Assembly (NCBI GenBank): GCA_900617975.1
Contig: UZAE01012269.1
Span: forward strand, 36,811-49,371
Direction of reading: 5' to 3'
DNA from: Rodentolepis nana
Taxonomy: Eukaryota; Platyhelminthes; Cestoda; Cyclophyllidea; Hymenolepididae
DNA: 12,561 bases
Shown piece after piece: positions 1 to 7,241 of this stretch. How positions within the stretch are numbered: position 1 is the stretch's first letter; each line of letters begins with the position of its first letter. The notes beneath the pieces are model-generated. The model was given only the letters and a program-made list of their open reading frames with translations, was not told the origin of the DNA and searched no databases. A program made the translations under genes and the position numbers.

Positions 1-40
<40 letters not shown>
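1..40. repeat. 40-base poly-G run at the window edge
   Basis: The window opens with 40 consecutive G residues and then passes abruptly into ordinary AT-rich sequence. A pure G run of this length at a sequence end is most easily explained as a contig-edge or base-calling artefact. The window does contain other genuine-looking G/C runs of 8 to 17 bases, so a real long homopolymer that stopped the assembly is also possible. It has no coding meaning. Confidence 0.9.
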
Positions 41-657
41 CGGATTGAAGCAATTTGAATGAGGAGGGGAGAAAATTGAGAGCCAGTAGAAGTACCTTGT
101 GTGCGAATGCAAGAGATTTTTATCCTCCGCCTGATACATTTCACTTGGTGAATAGGATTATTCACATTGTACTCGTTTATTCACTTCTTTTTTAGATTAT
201 ATTTAAAATTTTAAAACAATGGGATGATTATGGATAGTTCGTGGAGGAAAAAAAATCCCGACCTATTATATCAATTCAATGTTTAATTATCACCCGTCAC
301 TTTATATGCACTTTGTGAGTTTCATATTTTTTTTTAAATTAAATACATATCCAACAGGTGGCATGAACATTAGACTGGGCGACAATAAACGAATTAATTT
401 TTTTACTTTATAATTTTATTGTGTTTCCTTTCATTAGTAAATGTAAAATCGAACTATTAGCATTTGTCAAAAATTCTATAACTGTCTCTATAGTCATTTT
501 ATCTGCTATTTGATCTTAATTTAACGCCCGAAATAATCGATTGGGTAATCAATAGTGAAGCATATGGTTAGTTTAAATCGATCTCAACTTACAATACCTA
601 TGAGCGCTTTTTAAGACATGGCTAAACTTAGACTGGGTGAGATTACTAAATAGAATT

Positions 658-674
658 AGGAGGAGGAGGAGGAG
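658..674. repeat. (AGG)n trinucleotide microsatellite
   Basis: Five tandem AGG units followed by AG lie within the downstream intron. No function is implied. Confidence 0.9.
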
Positions 675-929
675 ATAGCTTCCTGCATTTTATCGCCCGC
701 CGCATTTGAGCAGCTTTGAGTATTGACCTGGTCTTGAGACTGCCCATCATATCAACAGTCCCCCCCTCCCACCACCCCCCTATCCAACCTCTCTTAACTT
801 TCAAAATTTCTTGGGCTCGAAACTGGGACTACTGGTACCCTACTACTGCTCTAGCTGCTACAAAGCAGCAAAAACGCAGTAATGTAACCATTACTCGTCT
901 AATGTTTGTGCATTCGCATTAATATCTCC

Positions 930-969
930 CACACACACACACACACACACACACTCTCTCTCTCTCCCT
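930..969. repeat. Compound (AC)n(TC)n microsatellite
   Basis: Twelve AC dinucleotides (931-954) pass directly into a TC-rich tract ending in CCCTC. This is a typical animal compound microsatellite and would be length-variable. A plus-strand open frame crosses it (a TH repeat, then LSLS), but that frame starts at a TTG and is an artefact of the repeat. Confidence 0.95.
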
Positions 970-1603
970 CTTCAACATTCATGGGTACGCACGTGCCTCA
1001 AAATATCCCCAATTTCCTTCTCAGGGGAGGAAACAGAACTGCAAACCACATTGGTCCCTTGCACATTCTACACATTTCGAGATTGAATAAAATTACGGCA
1101 GAATAGGAAAATACATGCCTTTAATGAATTTATCTTCAATAAAACAGACAGACGGTGAATCATCTTGTGGATAATTCTGACAGACAGAATAATTGAAAAG
1201 AATGAGCCTGTACAGTTCTCTAGGATCTTAAGCCTTCAAGAAGGTTCAAAAGCATTGCTGAGTTAAGAAGTTCAGGATATAATAGTATGCGTGCAAAGTT
1301 GAAGACCGATAGACTATTGTAAACGCACAGACAGTTTAAAAAACTTTAGCCGGTCTATTATGTATGCTACATGTTGATCTAGTTCATATCGTGTCCACTT
1401 TTTCAATAAAAAAGTATTAATAATTGAATTGCTCCATTTTAAATCAAAGAGTTATTTCCCAATCGCAGTTAAGCAGAACAATTTTATAAGAAACTTGCAA
1501 ATTATCTGTGTTTAAAAGGAAATATGGCGAATTGTATCTATAATTTGATGGCCGGTAAGATTTTGAAAATCCTTAAACTCTCAATCATATCTCTCGCCCC
1601 ACT

Positions 1604-1628
1604 AAGAAGTTTTCGCGCATAACTTCTT
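1604..1628. repeat. Perfect 8-bp inverted repeat
   Basis: AAGAAGTT at 1604-1611 is the exact reverse complement of AACTTCTT at 1621-1628, with the GC-containing 9-nt loop TTCGCGCAT. One such hairpin is compatible with chance in AT-rich DNA. Confidence 0.7.
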
Positions 1629-1894
1629 CGTTAAAATACAAGAGTGCTAACCTTGAATTAACCATTAAGTATGATTTAACACTTAATTCTTTAAACAGTA
1701 TAATAAGGTGAGTATTTAGAATTTCAATTTCTCACCCATCACAATTTGACAGTCTCCTTTCATTTATATCATTTTCATCTAATAAAAGTTTTTGAACTTA
1801 ACATAACTTAAAACATCTTACATATCGAAATGACTGATTACATTAGTCAAGTGAATAAGCTTTCTGGATAAATAACTTCGAATTTGCGGCTTAC

Positions 1895-2060
1895 CGACAG
1901 AGAATTTTACTGACGCAACCATGCGAGACCCGTAATCGGCGAGAGATATCACAAGGTCGAATATTGGAGTGCGCCATCTCAACGATCCTTTGTCGAATCT
2001 CATCGGGCAGAGGACGTCCATTCACAAAGCTACCTCCCAATTGATTTACGTTTCCATGAG
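1895..2060 (-). CDS. Pax2/5/8-like paired-domain exon (first half of paired domain)
   Basis: The exon encodes the N-terminal helix-turn-helix half of a paired domain, the DNA-binding domain of Pax transcription factors in the nucleus. Visible landmarks in order are HGNVNQLGG (beta-hairpin), [20 protein letters not shown] (helices 1-2), RPCDISRRL and [12 protein letters not shown] (recognition helix). A pyrimidine-rich stretch ending in CCCTAG precedes the exon, and a GTAAGC donor follows at 1894. It is 166 nt, starts in phase 1 and ends two bases into the Arg codon of SKILCR; from memory, vertebrate PAX5 exon 2 has the same length and phases. DISR, the His of VSHGC and this intron position favour Pax2/5/8. 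EMAH, IRPC and ILCR also occur in PAX3. Odd residues in paired-domain numbering are Ser11, Asn33 and Arg42, where Gln42 is usual. No frameshift or stop is seen. Assignment to Pax is near certain; the subgroup is less so. Confidence 0.95.
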
Positions 2061-2841
2061 CTAGGGTAAGCAAGAAATCTCGTTAAAGTACCTGATGATG
2101 AGCCTTCTATTTTTAGCCTGTGGAGAGGAAATACACTTCGGCGTGAATACCTAATTTATAATCTTTTCATTCATTTCCCGAGTGTATACTCGTGGTAGAT
2201 CTGGCGGTAAATTTTCAACAAACTTATTAAAGTTGGAAGGCCGAAGACTTGAAAATAGCAAAAAAGCGGATTGCTCAATTTCGGCAGGTCAAAAAGCCAA
2301 GGTGGGGAAAAGTGGGCGGAACTATTTGAAATGGCGGTATTTGGCGATTTTTTAGTTGAAACTCAAATATGATGAAAATATGAGGATACAGCATTTCAGT
2401 GACACGTTATCTTATTTAGAAAATCATTTATTTAGTTTCCGCGATATATTTCGAAGGACGAAGTTTGAGTGCTCCATTTAAATTCCAATTTCGTTAAATA
2501 AGTGGGGTAAATAACTTAACTAAGGTTAAATTCATCAAAATTTAACTTAATTTGAGAATTAAAAGGTCGGCAATTTATCAATTTGAACAATGATTGAATA
2601 TTTTCTCTAAACCTGAAATTCTTTTAAAAATAAAAGGAGTGAGTACCATTATTACTTGTGTATATGTTAGAATTCGGACATCAAAATATCATTTAATCGT
2701 AAGGCCTGTTTCTTCTTTTTATTATTATTCACTTTAAGAATTCTTTCTTTTTTCTATTTCATTTGAAATGTTATGACTTGGGAACACCGCTAACATGATA
2801 CCGGAGAAAAAAATCACTTGGGAAATCTACCTCCAAATTGT

Positions 2842-2857
2842 CGGTTTCATTAAAACC
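2842..2857. repeat. 16-bp exact repeat, copy A
   Basis: CGGTTTCATTAAAACC occurs here and again at 4226-4241, both inside the same Pax intron and in the same orientation. It is partly self-complementary (GGTTT and AAACC). Confidence 0.7.
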
Positions 2858-3424
2858 ACCCAGTTACTTCCTATGTGTTTGTGAGCTGTAAATTAAAATA
2901 AACAAAGTATTGCCAATACCACCTTCATTGGACAGATTTTTTCTTCCGCCACCCGCTTAGAACGAAAAAAAGTAATTGACGAATGCCCTAGTACACCAGG
3001 GAATATCGATGAGGATAAATTTAGAAACCCAGATACAATATCAACAATATCTTAAAACAATCCTTTTTATTTCGGACAGAAAAATGCATATGAGCAGTCA
3101 TGAGAGAAGGAAAATGTCTCCATTTTCGTATTGATTTTAATTGGATATCTTGAATGCATGCCACATTGTATATTATGCCGACTACTCTGCAAGGTATCAT
3201 TAACAAAAGTCCTTTTTCTTAGAACTATTTTTTCATGAATGATTCATATGGGGAGAAAGGTGAAAAGAGGGGAACTAAATGTGTTGTCACGTTCTCAGGT
3301 TGGAAGAAAAGCTTCCCACTGCGGGAACCCGAAAGCGTCTCGAATTTCGCTGATGGGATAACCCCCATCGCCTCACACGCAAAAGGAGTAACGAAGTCAG
3401 TTCTTACCTTCACTCTTCTAGACC

Positions 3425-3495
3425 TTCGCACCTCCCCCCCCCACTCACACCCCCCNCCCCCCCCCACTCACACCCCCCCCCTCCCCCTCACACCA
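3425..3495. repeat. C-rich low-complexity block with one undetermined base
   Basis: Runs of C are broken by ACTCACA and CTC units, and base 3456 is N. The unit (C)n-ACTCACA is repeated, so this looks like an impure minisatellite or slippage product. The true length is uncertain because C runs read poorly. Pro/His-rich or Gly-rich frames across it on either strand are artefacts of composition. Confidence 0.9.
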
Positions 3496-3978
3496 TTCAA
3501 TACGCCACTTCCTTAGGATGGCGCTAAATTTCTGTAATAAAATTTCGTTACAAATTTCTTCCCTCCCCTAAGGATGCACAAACGTCCCTGATGAATGAAG
3601 GAGACTCAAAGAGTGATATGATTCATAAAAACGCTCCAAAAAATACGAAAGACTCTGGTGGCCCGAATTCCTTTTGCTCATTTAAAAAAATCAATAAAAT
3701 AAATGCGTTGCAATTGTCATTATCCGAACAATAACTCCTACTGAGTGCCTTAAATGGCATATTAAGGAATTTGACGCATAAAAATAAAAATTTTTCCAAA
3801 AGGCAAGGAAACATAAGTTTATCAAAAATTCACTTCAACCTGGTGTATGCCGACTGACCTCTCTTTCCAACCTAACGCAAGCCCGTATTTAAGTCGTGAT
3901 CAGATGGACCAATGGTTTTAAACAAATCAACCCCAGATAGACAGATAGAGAGAAAAATGTTCGCCATTTCGCTCCTCT

Positions 3979-3990
3979 GGGGGGGGGGGG
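3979..3990. repeat. 12-base poly-G run
   Basis: An uninterrupted G run in the Pax intron, one of several in this AT-rich window. Its length in the genome may differ from the assembly. Confidence 0.9.
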
Positions 3991-4057
3991 AGTTGATGAA
4001 TGTTGTATCAACAAGTAACTTGCGAAGTCAGCTTGAAAACATCAGCCTTAGATACTA

Positions 4058-4242
4058 TTGGCCGACATAAAACCGTGTCTCATATTTATGGCCAAAATAT
4101 TTTCAAAGTCACATTGAAAACCATAAATACATTTGATCTCCTTCAAAAAATGTACCTAGCGTTAGGTACAGCACAGCGATGGAACAAATTCAATTTCGAA
4201 TTGAATGTGCTCATGTTTTGATGTCCGGTTTCATTAAAACCG
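4058..4242. repeat. Cluster of five consecutive short hairpins
   Basis: Five non-overlapping inverted repeats follow one another in 185 nt. They are TTGGCC/GGCCAA with a second inner stem ATAAA/TTTAT (4058-4095); TTTTCAA/TTGAAAA with a 7-nt loop (4100-4120); TGTACCTA/TAGGTACA with loop GCGT (4151-4170); ATTCAATT/AATTGAAT with loop TCG (4188-4206); and CGGTTT/AAACCG with a 5-nt loop (4226-4242). The 7-bp and two 8-bp stems are perfect. It could be a structured intronic RNA, the relic of a foldback element, or chance in AT-rich DNA. A 73-codon plus-strand frame crosses it without protein-like features. Confidence 0.55.
4226..4241. repeat. 16-bp exact repeat, copy B
   Basis: This is the second copy of the element at 2842-2857. 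Here the flanking G extends it into a perfect 6-bp stem, CGGTTT-CATTA-AAACCG. Confidence 0.7.
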
Positions 4243-4753
4243 TTGCTAATAGATCATTTGCCAAATCAATAGTTTTTTTCAAAACAAATTCACACGTTAT
4301 TGATAATGGGAAAGTATAAGGTAAGAAAGTTACGTCGTATAAACCCTCTTTTGTACTAAACCAGAAAAGTGCATCTTAACACTTGGCTTTAAATAAAAAA
4401 AATGTATCAGCTTTATTTATGCCATTTTAAATAACAAAATAATTTCCTATTGCACCATCAATTCTGATCACAGTGCTTAAATTAACAGATCAAATGAACA
4501 CACCGGAATCCAAAATGCTTTTTTTTCAAAGAGAAACCTTGAGTAAAAAAAGGAAGGAATGGTGAAGAATTTTTGTTTTTCATGGCGTCAAATTTTTGGT
4601 CTCTGGGATTGGATAAAATTGGTTGGCATGTGTTAATGACCATAACCCAAATCCCCCCCCTCCCCACTGCTTTAACATGAAGTGACAGGAACAGTCCAAT
4701 CGGATTTTGACTAGGACCAATACAAGAGAAAACGAAAGTACAACTGCGCCTAC

Positions 4754-5273
4754 CCTTATTTTTCCCCGAATTCTTCCTGGAATAAAAATCCTCCAAGTAT
4801 TGAGCCTGTCTGCAAACAGCCGCTGCAGCCATAGTGGCTGCAACTGTAGCATAGTCCGGTGGTTCACACTTAGTCTGATAATTATGTTGCCAATTGGATT
4901 CGAAGTTCACAGTCGTATTATGGGACAAAAAGTTACCCGAATCCTCCCCTGGACTACCGTAACGTGGTTGGGCTTGATTTCCACTTCCATAGGTGAAAAC
5001 CTCTCCAGGAGAACTAGCATGTCGTGAGTAGGGATAAACAAAAGGCGTAGCGGCTGCTTGAATATACGCTGTTTCTTTAAAGTTTGTCATCTGCCAAGGA
5101 AGATGGTTGGCACTTGTGCTAGTACTATCAGACATTGAGTCTGCAGAGGCAGAATTGTTAAATTCAGACTGAGATTGATGACTTGTTTGATGGGACTGAT
5201 GCTGGGGAAGGCTGTTGGATGTGACCTCGTGATTCTGATGCTGATCCCAAAGGCTCATGCTGTTCAAACACAT
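4754..5273 (-). CDS. Pax gene 5' coding exon (N-terminal leader)
   Basis: This exon encodes a 173-residue leader placed before the paired domain. Its phase-1 end (AAG G|GTAGGC) joins the phase-1 start of the exon at 2060 to give [15 protein letters not shown]. The leader is low in complexity: a His/Gln/Ser-rich segment (about residues 11-57, with SHQTSHQSQS), an aromatic Pro/Tyr stretch (FVYPYSRH, 78-85), two SPGE motifs (88-91 and 107-110), an Ala-rich segment (AATMAAAA, 145-152) and a basic tail (SRKNSGKNK, 165-173). I know no matching domain. Such sequence is typical of disordered N-termini of transcription factors. The start chosen is ATG 5273, with an in-frame TAA upstream at 5336-5334; ATG 5258 has A at -3 and is an alternative. 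The open frame does run up to a GTG at 5324, which is not a credible animal start. The frame also reads past the donor to 4482, but that part looks intronic. Coding status is likely; linkage to the paired exon is inferred from frame, order and strand. Confidence 0.75.
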
Positions 5274-5640
5274 TACAGCAGTATGGGAAGAATAGCAAAT
5301 GAAGTGTGTGTGTGTAAACGACACGATGTCTGTTTAGTCAAATGGAACAGCCAGGAAGTAGTTGATGACAGTGGTAGTAGTGTGGCGACAAAGACACAGG
5401 GAGGTGGACCAGTGGGCAGTGAATGGAGTGAAGAAATGGGAGAGGGGGGGGGGGGGGGGGAGGGGACGGAGTTGAGTTGGTTACGCGCGAAAACCTGACA
5501 CTTTACCACCCGCTTACCCTCACGTCCGCACTCGCTTAGTGTAGCTACGCCAATCACCTCCCACTCCCGATAACCAATGGCACATGGCCACTTGAGTACT
5601 ATTCCATACGTAAGCGTTTTAATAGGCCTTATTCCGAATG
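5274..5640 (-). promoter_or_regulatory. Candidate 5' UTR and promoter of the Pax gene
   Basis: Composition rises in GC just upstream of the leader exon, against AT-rich DNA further out. On the minus strand it holds two ATTGG motifs (CCAAT on the plus strand, at 5550-5554 and 5574-5578), a C17 tract (5460-5444), a short AC repeat (5315-5304) and an in-frame TAA at 5336-5334. A TATTAAAA at 5624-5617 lies upstream of both CCAAT motifs, so it is not in the usual TATA position. No transcription start can be fixed. The frame at 5656-5273 is open but rich in Pro/Ser from the C tract and is not a convincing protein. A splice acceptor shortly upstream of ATG 5258 (pyrimidine-rich, ending GAACAG) is possible, in which case this region would be an intron end. 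Confidence 0.35.
5444..5460. repeat. 17-base poly-G run
   Basis: The longest internal homopolymer in the window. It lies in the presumed 5' UTR/promoter of the Pax gene, where the minus-strand transcript would read poly-C. Confidence 0.9.
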
Positions 5641-6130
5641 CCATGTTCCAATTCATACTTTAGATCAAGCGGCTGGTTTGGCAAATTAGAGCGAACCTTA
5701 TAACACGTTCAAATGAATCAAGATTAAATTGAGATGAAGTAAAATTATTATTGAATAATGAATAGAAAAGTCCTGAAAGGTATGAGAATTTGAGCTATCG
5801 CTGAAGATAACTGAAAAGCTTCGTATGGTAAATCATTGATATATTGATTTTAATGTTAATTTTTAAAATTATTTGAGCATATGATGTCAAACTGGGCTTG
5901 TGGAGGGGGGGGGGTAGAAATAAATGGACCACAAGTAGAGTATGGTAATAAAGCCATTAGTGGAATTCCAGCAACTAATCAGAGAAGTCGAAAAGGAGTT
6001 TCCAAAAGAGAATTGACAAATAAAATACGTATTATATAATTGATAACCCAAAGCATTTTTCTTACTATCTTTGAATAATTATAGACTTTAGATAATACAA
6101 ATATTCATTTGCTTTGAAAATCACCCCAAT

Positions 6131-6141
6131 CCCCCCCCCCC
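6131..6141. repeat. 11-base poly-C run
   Basis: A homopolymer run followed by further C-rich sequence (CAAAACCCCACC). Part of the G/C-run pattern across this window. Confidence 0.9.
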
Positions 6142-6210
6142 AAAACCCCACCTCTCCCCTTCAAATCTTGTTATATGACGCTCAAAAAAAAGCAAACGGA
6201 TAATTTAACT

Positions 6211-6254
6211 TATAATATTTATTATTAGTCATTTATTATTTATTATTATTTTTG
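6211..6254. repeat. TTA/ATT-rich low-complexity tract
   Basis: Imperfect (TTA)n repeats with TATTATTATT units. Simple sequence with no inferred function. Confidence 0.8.
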
Positions 6255-6558
6255 GTAATTGCATATCTGTAATCGAAAAACCTATCCGTGGATCCTTTAG
6301 AATGCAGTTAGTCCTACAGTCACGGGAATCTTATATTTAGGATTTAAATAAAACCCCTAGGTGGAGTTAAATTTGAGGCAAGAAAAATGTCGTGTGCTTT
6401 AAAGGCGGTAGAAACACATCCTCAAAAACACCCCTCCATAGAATTCCGAGGTGAATTTTTCGGCAAAGTGGAGGACAAGATGCGTAATCATTCATCCATT
6501 CAATCTCTGATGAAAAAGGGGCTACATTGCAGGAGAAATGATGTTCATGGATTAAACA

Positions 6559-6590
6559 CCCCGAAAAAGGGGGGATATGGGAAATATCCC
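6559..6590. repeat. Two abutting small hairpins
   Basis: CCCC-GAAAAA-GGGG (6559-6572) is followed at once by GGGATAT-GGGAA-ATATCCC (6572-6590), a perfect 7-bp stem with a 5-nt loop. They share one G, so they could form alternative structures. There is no U tract and this is animal DNA, so a bacterial-type terminator is not implied. Confidence 0.55.
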
Positions 6591-7185
6591 GAATGTAGAG
6601 CCTTTTTCAGAGTCTTCAATGAATACTTCAAGCTATATTTTGCCTCTAGAGTTAATTTAAGCCCAGTTTACATTCGAGCAGTTTCGATTTAAGATGTTCT
6701 TCAGAATGACCAAAATGGGGCAGAGGACTTTAATTGCAAAATTGAGTAATTCCTATTACATCACTAGTTGAATCACCACAGTAGGTAAAGTTATGAAGCA
6801 ATGACTGCACAGAGCACTGATGCTGGCAGTGGGAATATTTTGCCGAAAACTGATTGGCTAATTTGTCTGCGCTGCCATGCGTGACCGCGCGACACATGGG
6901 ATTGGTGAATGCAGCCATGCATCCGAGACCTCGTTCTGAACCACTTTCCACGAAGCCAAAAGCTTTCTTCTCGGCTGACGCAAAGGATCGATTATTGTCA
7001 TGGCGATTGTAGTTATATGATATTTTAATTTCTATTAACCGATGTGATACGATGCGTAACATTCGAAATTCTATTGGTGGAAAATAGTACCATTGTGATA
7101 AGCAGGTAAACGAACGCCGCTTCGCGATTTCGAGAATCCAGTTAAGAATGCCTGATCATGGCTAATATTATAAGTTTTGAATAAA

Positions 7186-7241
7186 GAAATCCTAACTACT
7201 TATCAAATATTAACTGGATTGGTTGATAAGGAGTTATTTTC
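7186..7241 (+). other. Imperfect foldback of pre-miRNA size
   Basis: The left arm (AACT-A-CTTATCAA, 7194-7206) pairs with TTGATAAG-G-AGTT (7223-7235), 12 of 13 positions. An outer GAAA/TTTC pairing (7186-7189 with 7238-7241) lies beyond a small asymmetric internal loop. The terminal loop is 16 nt and the whole foldback is 56 nt. The lower stem stops there, which is short for a Drosha substrate. I recognise no known miRNA seed. Strand is arbitrary. Confidence 0.25.

Larger units (their letters stand above)
41..1894 (-). other. Intron downstream of the paired-domain exon (partial), no exon found
   Basis: This stretch starts at the GT donor just after the paired-domain exon (minus-strand GTAAGC at 1894-1889) and runs to the window edge. 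I looked on the minus strand for the expected next exon, which carries the second half of the paired domain after SKILCR, and saw nothing like it. The stretch is AT-rich non-coding DNA holding an (AGG)n run, an (AC)n(TC)n microsatellite and a perfect 8-bp stem with a 9-nt loop at 1604-1628. Short open frames on the plus strand at 716-922 and 906-1106 resemble no protein I know, and the second is built across the microsatellite. Confidence 0.7.
2061..4753 (-). other. Intron between the leader exon and the paired-domain exon
   Basis: The intron is bounded on the minus strand by a GTAGGC donor (from 4753) and a TTACCCTAG acceptor (AG at 2062-2061), and is phase 1 at both ends. It is about 2.7 kb. 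Inside are a GC-richer island (about 3235-3420), a C-rich low-complexity block with the only N, a 12-G run, a 16-bp exact repeat at 2842-2857 and 4226-4241, and a cluster of short hairpins at 4058-4242. I see no additional exon. Open frames at 3021-3206, 3235-3516, 3623-3814 and 4000-4221 have no recognisable protein content. First introns of developmental regulators often carry enhancers, but that is inference here. Confidence 0.75.

Noticed and set aside
906..1106. 66-codon plus-strand frame with Thr-His repeats
   Set aside because: It starts at TTG and is produced by reading through the AC/TC microsatellite.
1625..1700. Overlapping AT inverted repeats (GAATTAA/TTAATTC and ATTAAGT/ACTTAAT)
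   Set aside because: Short AT-only stems with 10-20 nt loops are common by chance in this composition.
1818..2021. 67-codon minus-strand frame overlapping the paired exon
   Set aside because: It is a different frame of the same DNA; the paired-domain motifs are in the other frame.
4482..4753. Continuation of the leader reading frame past the splice donor
   Set aside because: The frame stays open for 90 more codons, but composition changes after KNKG to unpatterned sequence across a C run. The GTAGGC donor at 4753 gives exactly the phase needed for the paired exon.
6387..6692. 101-codon plus-strand ATG frame
   Set aside because: No domain, signal or biased composition is visible, and about one such frame is expected by chance in 12.5 kb.
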